From positions 1-52,861 of the forward strand of contig QKDL01000089.1 of assembly GCA_003252105.1 (NCBI GenBank): a DNA stretch of 52,861 bases, given 5' to 3'. The notes beneath the pieces were generated by a model. The model saw only the letters and a list, made by a program, of their open reading frames with translations. It was not told the DNA's origin and did no database searches. Position numbers and translations under genes: made by a program. Below, piece after piece: positions 26,578 through 35,946 of this stretch. Positions within the stretch are counted from its first letter, which is position 1, and each line of letters begins with the position of its first letter. Source of the DNA: Arcobacter sp. GTDB lineage: Bacteria > Campylobacterota > Campylobacteria > Campylobacterales > Arcobacteraceae.

Positions 26578-29500
26578 TTATTTAACCTTTAAGTTATTTT
26601 CTAATGGTGCTGTTACTTTTATATAAATAACTCCATTTTGTTCAAATATCTCTATATTACTCCCATTTGCAAATGATGAGTCATCTGCTAATGTTGAGTC
26701 TAACTCTGTCTCATTTCCATTTGCATCTACAGAGATAAACTTAGTTACTGTTGTTCCTTGTGGAGTTGTTGAAGATTTAGCTTTTATTGTTGAAGAACCA
26801 TCTGTTTTATTCCCTACACTTGTTTCTATATTACCATTTGGTGTGATATTTGTTTTTGCTCCAGGAATATTAGAATGAACATTTGTAGAACCTGTATCAT
26901 TTTGTATTGAGTATGCTACTGAACCATCTGCTTTTATTGTAATTTGCATATTTGATATTAATATTACAATCTCTACATTTCCTTCATCATCTTTTTGAAG
27001 TGTTGTTTGTGCTCCTATTACATTTGAAGTAACACTTGTTGTTTGTCCATTTGTTGTTAGAGTATTTATTGATTCACCTAATACTGAAGCTTCTATTTTA
27101 ACATCTACATTTGTATCTGTATATGTTGTTTGTACTCCATTTTCAGTCAATTCAACATTTGAACCTATTATTGTAGATGTTGCTTTTGTTTGTACACCAT
27201 TTATTTCTACTAGGTGTTGTGTTGTTCCATCTGTTTTTGTTTTTGTTTGAACACTTAGGTTATCTTGTGCTACTGTTACTGTTGTAACTTCACTTCCTTC
27301 ATTATCTACTTCTATAGTTACATCACCAGTTTTTTCAACATCATCATTATCTTCAAATGAAAGAATAGTTACTTTAAAAGTTCTAGACACTGTATCATAT
27401 CCATCATTTACACTTAATGTTATATTTGTATTACCACTAATATCTACTTTTGAAGTTAATGTTAGTATTCCATCTTTTAAAGTATTTGATCCAAATAAAT
27501 TTTCATTATCTATAGTTACATTATAAGTTAAGTTATGATTATCTACATCACTTGCTACAACTTCTATATTTATTGTTCCAAAGTTTTTATAAGCAATTAT
27601 ATTAAACCCTTCATCTTGTGCAACAGAGCTTTGATTTAACAATCTTATATTTGTAATAACAGGAGTACTATTTCCTATTATAGTAATAGGCAGAGTTTTT
27701 TCATATGTTGTTATACCATCATTTGTTTGAACACATATATTATAAGTACCATTCATATTTAATGGATTTAACACTATTAAGTTTGAACCACTTATACTAA
27801 ATAGATTATTATCACTATCATTTGTACACAAGCCATTTACAGAGCTTCCTTTTTGAACCAAAGAGTAAATAAAGCTACTATTTACATCTGGATCACTACT
27901 ATTTAAAGAGCCTACGACAGAATTTAATCCACTATCAAACTTAATAGAACTACTACTTGGTACAATATTACTTGGAGCATCATTTATAGAGTTAGATACT
28001 ATAGATGTATTTGAATCATTTGTAGTTAGAACACCATCACTAACACTTAGAGTAATTATTGTAGTTTCACTAGTTCCAACACTTAGTTTATTTCTAGCAG
28101 GTGTAAATCTAATTGCTCTTAGAGCTGCTTGTACATTTGCTATTGTATCACTTGCAATACTTGTTGCAGATAAACTTCCTTTAGTATTATCATCTAAGCT
28201 TAATGTTACAGAGATATTATCACCATTAGCATCATCTAACACTACACTACTAAATGGAAGGATGCTACTATTATCATTTATTGTTTGTCCTGAGGTTCCT
28301 GTAACTGTTGGTGCTGCGTTATCTACTGTTGTAAAATTCCAATCCCCTTTATTTAAAATACCTGCAAAGCTATTTGGTGTAGTTGCCACATCTTTGATTG
28401 CTGTATTAGGAACTATTACATAATATATAATATTTATATTTAAATTACTTGTAGGATTTATAGTTAAGATATTATTTGAAATCTGAATCTTAGAGCTAGT
28501 TGCTACATCAAAGCTTTCAACTAAGCTATCATCACTATTTAATCTTAATTCAATATTTCCTGTTCCTTTTTGGATATTTTCACTAAAAGTTATAACTAGG
28601 TTTGCATCTAAGGCTACATTTGTTGCATTATCTAGGGGAGAAAGGCTTGATACTGTTGGAGCTTGGGTATCTGGTGCTGCTGTGAAGCTTATATTCTCTC
28701 CTGTTCTTGTATTTTCTGCATTATCTTCTACATCACTATATGCTAGGTAATAAACTTGTGCTTCTATTAGGTTAGATGTTGGTGTTATTGTTATAACTTT
28801 TTTATCTACACTTATTGTTGCATCAAATGGTACATCTGTTCCACTTGAGTTTGTATCTTTTAATGTGATTAGGCTATCTACATTTGTATCTGTTATTACA
28901 CTATCATCTGTATTTCTTATTGCTTCATTAAATGTGATTGTCATTGCACTATTTATTGGGTGAGTATTTGAAGCATTAATTGGGTTAAATGTTGTTGTTG
29001 GGACTGCTGTATCTACTGTAAAGCTTGTAATACTTAAAGCTGAACTTGCATTTCCTGCTGCATCTGTTACAGTTATAGTACAATCACTATATGTTCCATC
29101 AGATAAAGCTGAGCTATTATCTGTTTGTGTTAGGGCAATTGTTTGATTACCACTTGTAACTGCTCCTTCACTAGCACTTCCACAACTTCCCCCTACCGCT
29201 AATGTTCCTGCTTCACTTGTACTAAAGGTATAATTTGGTGTTGAATCATTGCTTGGTGTTGTTACTGCTGTTATCTCACTTAGGGTTGGTACTATTGAAT
29301 CTACTAAAACTGAAGTTAAAGAACCTACACTATTTAGTGTTGTTACTAAATTATTCCCTGCACTATCTTTTAATGTTCCACTATTTAAATCTATAGTTCC
29401 ACCTAATGCTATACCATTTGTATCACTTAAATTTGTTTCAACTGTATATCTAAATACTAATGCTTGAGTTCCACTCCCTGAAACATATGTTGCGTATTTA

Positions 29501-31482
29501 GTTGTTGTTCCTATTGTTAGGGTTAATCTTGGTGTTCCCCCTGTTGTATTAACAGTTACATTCTCATTTGTATTTACTGTAAAATCTAAATTTTGTGTTG
29601 CTTTATATGTCCCATTTGCTGGTACACTTACACTACTTACTGTTGGAGGTGTGGTATCATTTGATGTGATATTACTACTATTAACTTCAGCTAAAGCACC
29701 AGATGTTGCTTTTAAAGCTATCGTATTAGAGATTCCACTATCTGTGTATTGTAGTGCTAATCCTGTAAAAGTTGCTACTCCACTACTAAATGTTGCACCA
29801 GTTGATGCTGTACTTAAAGTAACTGTAGTTCCATCACCATCTTGGTCTCCTGTTGTTACACTAAGGCTATTAACTGTTCCATCAATTATCCCATCATTTG
29901 GATCTGTAACTGATAGTAATATATTAGTGGTATATCCTGTATCAACTGTATTATTTGTATCTACTGCACTTACTACGGGAACAGTTGTAAAGCTTGTATT
30001 TACTCCTGTTTGAATACTTGTTGGTGCTGGTTGGGTTGAAAAAATTAGTTTTGTGGCTACTACATCACTTGTTACAGAGTTTGCTGTTGCATCTGTGATT
30101 GAGCTATCACTTGCTGTTAGCGTAAAACTTTCCTGATCTGCACTTGCTGTATATACTACATCTGTAAAGGTAGATACACCTGAAACTGCTGTAATATCTA
30201 CATCACCACTTAAACTTCCAGCACTTGCTTCAGTCAAAGTTATTGTTGAAGTATAATCAGTATCTACATTTTCAAAAGCATCTACTGCTTTTACAACAGG
30301 TTGAGTTGTTAAAGCACTTCCACTTGTACTTCCTGCTGGTTGAGTTGTAAAGACTAATTTTGTGGCTGTTACACTTAAAGTAGCATTACCATTATTTGTA
30401 ACTATACTTGTAGTTCCCATAGTTGAGCCACTACCATTTACAGTTAAATCTGTATCTCCATCTATAGTTATAGTTACAGCTGCATTATCTGTAATAGAAG
30501 TATTATCATTATAGTATGCTTTTATTACATAAGTTTCAGTTGTTCCATCACCTACAACTATATTATTTGAGCTTAAATTGAAAGTTACTTTTCCTGCATT
30601 ATATGTTCCAACTATTGAACCACTTAAATCACTTCCTTGATTTGTTCCACTCGATGCATTTGTTAGAATGTAAGTTAGTTTTGAGTTATTTGTTCCACTT
30701 ACATGTATATCTAAAGAGGTTACTGTTGTATCTAACCCATCACCACTTCCTGTATCTGTTATTGCAAAATCAAATACTCCTACTGCATTTGCACTTATTG
30801 TAGCTGTTGTTGGGACATTTATACTACTGCTCTCATCTATTCCATCTCCTACTGTTAGCGTTGATGTGGTATCATTACTATTCACAAAAGAGCTAATTAC
30901 GAGTTCATCTAAAATCATTGCGTTTGAAGGTGTTCCACTGGCTACTACTATATCAAACCTATCAATAGATTGAAAATTTACATCGGGAACATCAACTACA
31001 GTATAAGTTGAATTTGCTATAGTAGGAGAAGTATACGATGTACCAGCTACTCCATTATTATAAGGAGTTACAGTAATTGTTATTCCAGAAGCACTTGCCA
31101 TGTAAAATCCAAACTGTGTTAGTGCAAATCCATCTGTATCAGAAGCTTCAGTATAATCTGAAGCACGTACAGAAACATTAGATAGATCTCCACCTGCTTG
31201 TACATTATTCATATCTGTAACCCAAAGACCTAAACTTTCAGGTCCAGTACTTAGTTTAATTTGTATACTATCTCCTGAACTAGTTTGAGCAATCACTTTT
31301 AAGCCTGTTGTACCAATAGTTCCACTATCAAAAGGGGAAGTCCCACTTGTTGTTACATAAGTTTCACTATTAAAATTTATTGTTCCTGTAGTGGGTCCAG
31401 CAAAAAGACTATCCACTAATACACAAAAGAATATAATATATAATATTATAATCGAATGTTTAGTTTTTTTTGAACTTAGCAT
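26578..31482 (-). CDS. Large Ig-like/cadherin-like repeat surface protein (putative adhesin)
   Basis: The 1634-residue product has a signal peptide (about 10-28, ending SLFA). Repeated Ig-like modules of several types follow: TKLVFTTQP and TKLIFSTQP units (about 365-560), a TPPTVSSVSVPANGTY module (about 620-740), a SCGSASEGAV ... SDCTITVTDAAGNAS module, SbsA-type Ig modules (TFNEAIRN, TFSENIQ) and cadherin-like DxNDAPSN units. The last ~280 residues are a Thr/Val/Asn-rich repeat region (e.g. TTVTVAQDNLSVQTKTK). No autotransporter barrel, LPXTG-like or RTX motif is visible, so its route across the outer membrane is not encoded in the protein itself. The convergent type II system is a candidate. 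AAAGG lies before the ATG. Confidence 0.85.
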   Translation of the reverse strand: MLSSKKTKHSIIILYIIFFCVLVDSLFAGPTTGTINFNSETYVTTSGTSPFDSGTIGTTGLKVIAQTSSGDSIQIKLSTGPESLGLWVTDMNNVQAGGDLSNVSVRASDYTEASDTDGFALTQFGFYMASASGITITVTPYNNGVAGTSYTSPTIANSTYTVVDVPDVNFQSIDRFDIVVASGTPSNAMILDELVISSFVNSNDTTSTLTVGDGIDESSSINVPTTATISANAVGVFDFAITDTGSGDGLDTTVTSLDIHVSGTNNSKLTYILTNASSGTNQGSDLSGSIVGTYNAGKVTFNLSSNNIVVGDGTTETYVIKAYYNDNTSITDNAAVTITIDGDTDLTVNGSGSTMGTTSIVTNNGNATLSVTATKLVFTTQPAGSTSGSALTTQPVVKAVDAFENVDTDYTSTITLTEASAGSLSGDVDITAVSGVSTFTDVVYTASADQESFTLTASDSSITDATANSVTSDVVATKLIFSTQPAPTSIQTGVNTSFTTVPVVSAVDTNNTVDTGYTTNILLSVTDPNDGIIDGTVNSLSVTTGDQDGDGTTVTLSTASTGATFSSGVATFTGLALQYTDSGISNTIALKATSGALAEVNSSNITSNDTTPPTVSSVSVPANGTYKATQNLDFTVNTNENVTVNTTGGTPRLTLTIGTTTKYATYVSGSGTQALVFRYTVETNLSDTNGIALGGTIDLNSGTLKDSAGNNLVTTLNSVGSLTSVLVDSIVPTLSEITAVTTPSNDSTPNYTFSTSEAGTLAVGGSCGSASEGAVTSGNQTIALTQTDNSSALSDGTYSDCTITVTDAAGNASSALSITSFTVDTAVPTTTFNPINASNTHPINSAMTITFNEAIRNTDDSVITDTNVDSLITLKDTNSSGTDVPFDATISVDKKVITITPTSNLIEAQVYYLAYSDVEDNAENTRTGENISFTAAPDTQAPTVSSLSPLDNATNVALDANLVITFSENIQKGTGNIELRLNSDDSLVESFDVATSSKIQISNNILTINPTSNLNINIIYYVIVPNTAIKDVATTPNSFAGILNKGDWNFTTVDNAAPTVTGTSGQTINDNSSILPFSSVVLDDANGDNISVTLSLDDNTKGSLSATSIASDTIANVQAALRAIRFTPARNKLSVGTSETTIITLSVSDGVLTTNDSNTSIVSNSINDAPSNIVPSSSSIKFDSGLNSVVGSLNSSDPDVNSSFIYSLVQKGSSVNGLCTNDSDNNLFSISGSNLIVLNPLNMNGTYNICVQTNDGITTYEKTLPITIIGNSTPVITNIRLLNQSSVAQDEGFNIIAYKNFGTINIEVVASDVDNHNLTYNVTIDNENLFGSNTLKDGILTLTSKVDISGNTNITLSVNDGYDTVSRTFKVTILSFEDNDDVEKTGDVTIEVDNEGSEVTTVTVAQDNLSVQTKTKTDGTTQHLVEINGVQTKATSTIIGSNVELTENGVQTTYTDTNVDVKIEASVLGESINTLTTNGQTTSVTSNVIGAQTTLQKDDEGNVEIVILISNMQITIKADGSVAYSIQNDTGSTNVHSNIPGAKTNITPNGNIETSVGNKTDGSSTIKAKSSTTPQGTTVTKFISVDANGNETELDSTLADDSSFANGSNIEIFEQNGVIYIKVTAPLENNLKVK

Positions 31483-31615
31483 ATTAAACCTTTCTTTGTT
31501 TTTTCTATTAAACTATAAATTTTTTTATAAAAAATTTGTTTAAATAACTTCTTTAAAATATTATTAAATATCTTAAATATGATCTAAAGTTATACTAGAA
31601 CATAGCTAAAATATT

Positions 31616-31651
31616 ATCTAAAAAGACAGTGTAATAAATACACTGTCTTTT
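31616..31651 (-). terminator. Terminator of the tail-collar modification operon
   Basis: A perfect 13-bp stem (31621-31633 with 31639-31651) and a 5-base loop overlaps the stop codon of the last collar gene and is followed on the minus strand by a T-rich tract. It marks the end of the seven-gene operon. Confidence 0.85.
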
Positions 31652-32226
31652 CAGTTCCTTGCAGGATACAATCCCTGTAAACATATAATATACGGAATTG
31701 CTAAATAAGGCTGCATATTATTATGTGGCTGACTACCTCCATTATTTATAGTTGATGAAGGTATACCTCCAGCAATTGAAACTAAAGAAGTATAGGGTGC
31801 TCCTACTCCAGTAGAAAGTGCAGGGTTAAATGTCACTGAACTTGATATAGAGTTTGCCTCATTTGGATTATTTGTATCTCCATCTCCTGAAGTTACATGT
31901 ATTCCTGCAGATATTGTGCCATTGCTTGTAATTGCGTGGTTATGAGAAGGCATTTCAATAATATTTAAAGTTACAGTTTCTGTACCCGATCTTTGTCCTT
32001 GAATTCTATCAGATAACCCTGGTCCCATTCCTGGACTTATAGCTGTACGTCCTCTTAAATCTGGCAGTCCAAAAGTTGTTCTTCCATCGCCTCCATATAT
32101 AGTTCCAACTAGTGAAAATAGGGCTTGATTTTGAGCTATTGATTCTAGTTGTCCTTGACAAAATGCCCAAGTTCTAGGAGCAAAGTTTCCTCCAAACAGT
32201 TGTATACTTGCTAATGTTCCTTCCAT
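31651..32226 (-). CDS. Tail-collar (microcystin-dependent-protein type) protein 1
   Basis: The 191-residue product is a phage tail-collar-domain protein of the stand-alone bacterial type: MEGTLASIQLFGGNFAPRTW, then FCQGQLESIAQNQALFSLVG, YGGDGRTTFGLPDLRGR (the collar signature, about 45-61), GQRSGTETVTL and a His motif MPSHNH (about 93-98). It ends PYLAIPYIICLQGLYPARN. In phage fibres similar HxH motifs bind metal. These stand-alone proteins have no established activity. It is the last gene of the operon, with ATAAGGATATAAA before the ATG exactly as in its paralogue. It differs from the paralogue mostly in the first half. Confidence 0.88.
   Translation of the reverse strand: MEGTLASIQLFGGNFAPRTWAFCQGQLESIAQNQALFSLVGTIYGGDGRTTFGLPDLRGRTAISPGMGPGLSDRIQGQRSGTETVTLNIIEMPSHNHAITSNGTISAGIHVTSGDGDTNNPNEANSISSSVTFNPALSTGVGAPYTSLVSIAGGIPSSTINNGGSQPHNNMQPYLAIPYIICLQGLYPARN
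31672..31911. repeat. Duplicated 3' segment, copy 1 (in collar protein 1)
   Basis: About 240 bases match 32271-32510 at an offset of 599 with over 90% identity. The first 56 bases (31672-31727) are identical. Identity falls sharply outside, pointing to recent duplication or gene conversion limited to the C-terminal half. Confidence 0.85.
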
Positions 32227-32249
32227 TTTATATCCTTATAATTTATTTT

Positions 32250-32825
32250 TTAATTTCTTGATGGAAATATTCCCTGTAAACATATAATATACGGAATTGC
32301 TAAATAAGGCTGCATATTATTATGTGACTGACTACCTCCATTATTCATAGTTGATGAAGGTATACCTCCAGCAATTGAAACTAAAGAAGAATAAGGTGCT
32401 CCTACCCCAGTAGAAAGGGCAGGGTTAAATGCCACTGAACTTGATATAGAATTTGCTTCATCTGGATCATTTGTATCTCCATCTCCAGAAGTTACATGTA
32501 TTCCGGCAGATAATGGAGTATTACTATTGATCTGATGAGCATGAATAGGTATTTCAGCAAGAGTTAAAGTTACAGTTTCTGAACCTGCTCTTTGTCCTAT
32601 TACTCTAGCACTTAATCCTGGTCCCATTCCTGTACCTATAGCTGCACGACCTCTTAAGTCTGGTAGGGCAAAAGTTGTTCTTCCATCACCACCATATTCG
32701 GTTCCAATTATTGAAAACAATGCTGTATTTTGGGCTATTGCAAGTAGCTGACCTTCACATAATGACCAAGTTCTTGGTGCCCAAGTAGCAGCAAATAGCT
32801 GTATATTCGCTATATACCCTTCCAT
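32250..32825 (-). CDS. Tail-collar (microcystin-dependent-protein type) protein 2
   Basis: This 191-residue paralogue of the downstream gene begins MEGYIANIQLFAATWAPRTW, carries YGGDGRTTFALPDLRGR and ends PYLAIPYIICLQGIFPSRN. Its His motif is IPIHAH. Residues ~106-191 differ from the paralogue at about ten positions, including Asn-to-Asp exchanges (TNDPDEANS against TNNPNEANS), while the first half is clearly diverged. Both keep Cys in the FC/LC-x-GQL and ICLQG segments and end in Arg-Asn. It lies 9 bases after the formyltransferase gene. Proposed role: substrate or carrier for the tailoring enzymes encoded upstream (inference). Confidence 0.88.
   Translation of the reverse strand: MEGYIANIQLFAATWAPRTWSLCEGQLLAIAQNTALFSIIGTEYGGDGRTTFALPDLRGRAAIGTGMGPGLSARVIGQRAGSETVTLTLAEIPIHAHQINSNTPLSAGIHVTSGDGDTNDPDEANSISSSVAFNPALSTGVGAPYSSLVSIAGGIPSSTMNNGGSQSHNNMQPYLAIPYIICLQGIFPSRN
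32271..32510. repeat. Duplicated 3' segment, copy 2 (in collar protein 2)
   Basis: Partner of 31672-31911, covering the C-terminal ~85 codons of collar protein 2. Confidence 0.85.
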
Positions 32826-32834
32826 TTTATATCC

Positions 32835-33761
32835 TTATAATTTTATTGTAGAGAATTTTTCTCCAACATCTATATTAAAACGTTTTGAAAAACGTAAACC
32901 GCTAAAAATACCATCTGGTACAGAGATTAAATCAATTCTTATAGTACCATCAATTGTTGTTACGATTAAACCCTCAGGCGATCCTATATATACAATAGAA
33001 CCGGGTTCTAAACCTAAATTATCCATATTCATAATTGTTGTTTCATAAATACTTAACATAGCATTTTTCCACACAGTTTTTGCACCTTCAAAAATAGGAT
33101 TACAAGCTCTTGTTAGATTATAAATTTCCAAAGTACTCATCCTATCCCAGTCTATTATGATATCTTTTTGAACCACCTCCTTAGCAAGATTTTTTTCTCC
33201 TATTTGTGGAGTAAGAGAAAAAGTTGTTTCCAATAGTGCTAAAAATTCATCAGTTAGACTTATTACCAATTGACTTATAAATCCATTTAAAATACCAAAA
33301 GTATCTTGGGCATCTATATCAAACTCTTTAGTTAAAACTATATCTCCTTTATCAAAATTCTCTGTTATTTTATGTATAGTTAAAGCTGATCTTTTTTCAC
33401 CATTTTTAAGTTGCCAAAATAGTGGATTTCTTCCTCTATAACTTGGTAAAGGTGAAGCATGAATATTAAAAATATCTTCTTTAAAAAACTCTATAATAGT
33501 TTTTGAAATTTTAGTTGAGAACCCAAAGGATAAAGCTAAACTTCCATCAACTTTTTTTAAAGTCTCTATATTTTTAGCATCATCTTGTTGATCTATAAAA
33601 TATGGTATTTTATATTGACGCAATACTTGTATAAGATTATGAGTATCCACATCATTTTTATTTGCCACTACTACACAAGACAATAAATTTTTAGTTATTA
33701 AGTGGTTTAATAATCCAAAAGCATTTAAGGAACTAATAAATAATACAATTTTTTTATGCAT
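32835..33761 (-). CDS. Formyltransferase of the Fmt/sugar-formyltransferase family
   Basis: The 308-residue product has the 10-formyltetrahydrofolate-dependent formyltransferase core: FNIHASPLPSYRGRNPLFW (98-116) and TIHKITENFDKGDIV (128-142). The catalytic Asn99, His101 and Asp137 are spaced as in Fmt. It lacks the strong overall resemblance expected of the housekeeping methionyl-tRNA formyltransferase, and its place in a modification operon suggests a dedicated acceptor such as an amino group on a peptide or amino sugar. The start overlaps the end of the tandem methyltransferase gene by 8 bases. Which acceptor it uses cannot be read from sequence. Confidence 0.85.
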   Translation of the reverse strand: MHKKIVLFISSLNAFGLLNHLITKNLLSCVVVANKNDVDTHNLIQVLRQYKIPYFIDQQDDAKNIETLKKVDGSLALSFGFSTKISKTIIEFFKEDIFNIHASPLPSYRGRNPLFWQLKNGEKRSALTIHKITENFDKGDIVLTKEFDIDAQDTFGILNGFISQLVISLTDEFLALLETTFSLTPQIGEKNLAKEVVQKDIIIDWDRMSTLEIYNLTRACNPIFEGAKTVWKNAMLSIYETTIMNMDNLGLEPGSIVYIGSPEGLIVTTIDGTIRIDLISVPDGIFSGLRFSKRFNIDVGEKFSTIKL

Positions 33762-35913
33762 CTGAATATTCCTTTGTTACCAAAAAACCTGGTAAGCCTA
33801 CTAGTTTATAATAAAAACTGATACTATCTCCACTCTTTATATAAAGGTCTGTTTCCCTTTTGTCACTTGAAGGGATAAAATTTATGCAAATATCTAGGTT
33901 TGGTAAAGGATGGGTTATACCAGAATCATATTCATTTATATATTCATCTTTATAGATATGAATATTTGTACCAAATAAAATAATATGTTTATCATGATTC
34001 TCTTCAAAAAAAGGTATAGTAAAAGTTGCACATTTAATAAGTTTTGTATTGGTATCTAAATCTAAAATCTCCATATTTTTTAGAGTATTGAGATTTACAT
34101 TTAAAATATCTCCTAGCACTATTCTTTTTTCTAAAGAACTTTTACTTGTAGTAAAAGATGAAGAAAATATTTCATCCTTAAACTGTGTATTAAACTCCTC
34201 CTCTCCTTGCGTTAAAAATGCTGTTATCTTTACATTTTGGGGTAGAAATATCCCATCTTTATGAAGTAAGTCACTAAAATGTTTGGAGATACTCAAATGC
34301 CCCTCTTTTGTAAATCCATGTTGCATAGCTTCTAAAACTACTAGATGAATATCTCTATCTTTTTTATACTCGACAGCATCTATACATTTTATATCATGGA
34401 TATAATCATCTAGTTTTAATAGTTTTAAAAGGTTAACTAAAGCTATGATTGCACCTTGTTGGATATCTATAAAAGTGATTTTAATATCTTTTGGGGTATA
34501 GATATTGTTTGAAGAATAGTGTACTAATAAAGGTAAAAGTAAAGGTGCTAATGGACCACATGCTGGATAAACTATATGTAGGGTTTCATTTTTAAAGAAT
34601 TCTTTTAGATCTTTAACAGCCATATCTATAGCTCTTATAAATCCACTTATTCTAAAAACATCATTTATAGTTGTAATAGCATCTTTGGGACTCATAGCAT
34701 AACCAGTTTTATTTAGAAACTTTCTATCCCTAAGTTCCATAGGAACTTTTGCAAAGTCAAATATCCCTTTTAAATTATCAAATAAAGTTGCCAATTCATT
34801 TTTTGTAATTTCATAGTTTTCCAACGATTTCGAAAAGGATAAAATATTTGATACAACTAAATTGGAACTTTGTATAATTGCTGTTTTTTCTATTGATATT
34901 GAAGATGGATTTAATAACTCTCTAATTCTATTATCAGATGATATACTTAAACTTTTATCTAAATTAGATTTTAATTTGTATTTTATTTTAGGATTATAAA
35001 CAAAATCATATTCGAATTCAAGGATATCACCTTCTAAAATATTGGTATTTATATCTAACTTTTCAGGTACAGTCAAATATGAATCATCAATTTTTAGTCT
35101 ATGTTCACCATAAATTAAAAGCTCAGTTACAAAAAATAATTCAGAAGCTGTTTTTTGTAAAAACTTATACTCTCTTGTTTTTAATATACTGTTTTTAGAT
35201 ATATTACTAGATGTATCAATAGCTATAATATCACATAAAGTATCTCTCTTTTCATTTTGCAAAGATACTTTTATATTTTGAGGTAGGAATACTCCCCCTT
35301 CACATAATTGAGGTAAAAGATTTAAAGTAATATTTACTTGAGGTTCCCTTTCTAGAGATGCTTTCATGGTTTCAGATAAAATAATATGTATTTTTCCAGT
35401 TGTTTTATATCTTGTAGCATCATCACAAATATATTCTTTTACAAAATTTTCTAAACTCAACTGTTCTATAATATTTTTAACAGAATTCAAGGAACTTTGA
35501 TGAATATCTAAAAATGAGATTTCGAGATCATTATGGTCAAAAAGATGAAGCAAAGGTACTATAAGTGTCGCATAAGGACCTGTTCCCGCATATAGTAAAT
35601 GAAGTTTTTCTCCCTCAAATCTATTTTTTAAATCTAAAATTGCTTTATAAACACCTTTCATAAAATTTATAGTTCTTATTGAATCTATAATGCATGCTGC
35701 TGCTTCAGCTGGAGAGATTGCAATACCTGCATCAAGATGAGTACTTTTAGTAAGATTGTGGGGATATAAAGCAGTTATATTTTCTAAATTTAGAAACTCA
35801 TTAAAAAATATAAATAATCTTTGGCTAATCTCTTTTGAAGCTATTTTTGATAACTCTTTGTTCAATATTATATCAACCATATCTTCTAAGTTACTGGTAA
35901 TTTTTTTAGTCAT
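33754..35913 (-). CDS. Tandem methyltransferase-like protein
   Basis: The 719-residue product is an internal duplication of a Rossmann methyltransferase-like module. The first module has LHLLYAGTGPYATLIVPLL (about 104-122) and SFLDIHQSSL; the second has LHIVYPACGPLAPLLLPLL (about 445-463) and TFIDIQQGAI. Each is followed by a SETM or LEAM block and GVFLPQN / GIFLPQN, then a beta domain, giving a PRMT-like layout. Motif I is intact in module one (GTGP), while module two has ACGP, so only the first may bind S-adenosylmethionine well. Each module is preceded by a helical AISPAEAA / AMSPKDAI segment. It lies 33 bases after the HEAGH gene and overlaps the formyltransferase gene. The substrate is unknown. 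Confidence 0.72.
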   Translation of the reverse strand: MTKKITSNLEDMVDIILNKELSKIASKEISQRLFIFFNEFLNLENITALYPHNLTKSTHLDAGIAISPAEAAACIIDSIRTINFMKGVYKAILDLKNRFEGEKLHLLYAGTGPYATLIVPLLHLFDHNDLEISFLDIHQSSLNSVKNIIEQLSLENFVKEYICDDATRYKTTGKIHIILSETMKASLEREPQVNITLNLLPQLCEGGVFLPQNIKVSLQNEKRDTLCDIIAIDTSSNISKNSILKTREYKFLQKTASELFFVTELLIYGEHRLKIDDSYLTVPEKLDINTNILEGDILEFEYDFVYNPKIKYKLKSNLDKSLSISSDNRIRELLNPSSISIEKTAIIQSSNLVVSNILSFSKSLENYEITKNELATLFDNLKGIFDFAKVPMELRDRKFLNKTGYAMSPKDAITTINDVFRISGFIRAIDMAVKDLKEFFKNETLHIVYPACGPLAPLLLPLLVHYSSNNIYTPKDIKITFIDIQQGAIIALVNLLKLLKLDDYIHDIKCIDAVEYKKDRDIHLVVLEAMQHGFTKEGHLSISKHFSDLLHKDGIFLPQNVKITAFLTQGEEEFNTQFKDEIFSSSFTTSKSSLEKRIVLGDILNVNLNTLKNMEILDLDTNTKLIKCATFTIPFFEENHDKHIILFGTNIHIYKDEYINEYDSGITHPLPNLDICINFIPSSDKRETDLYIKSGDSISFYYKLVGLPGFLVTKEYSDA

Positions 35914-35946
35914 TTATATCCTTTATATCTTTTTTATGGGATTGTT

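Noticed and set aside
29651-30013. 120-residue open frame on the plus strand inside the Ig-like protein gene
   Set aside because: It is the antisense shadow of a repetitive Thr/Val/Ser-rich gene, has no ribosome binding site, and its product is a low-complexity Val/Thr string.
31651-32825. Prophage remnant, from the two tail-collar proteins
   Set aside because: No other phage structural, integrase or lysis genes are present, and the stand-alone 191-residue form with the Arg-Asn end is a bacterial family type.
32835-33761. Housekeeping methionyl-tRNA formyltransferase
   Set aside because: Catalytic residues match, but the operon context and divergent sequence around them argue for a dedicated formyltransferase; the housekeeping gene is expected elsewhere.
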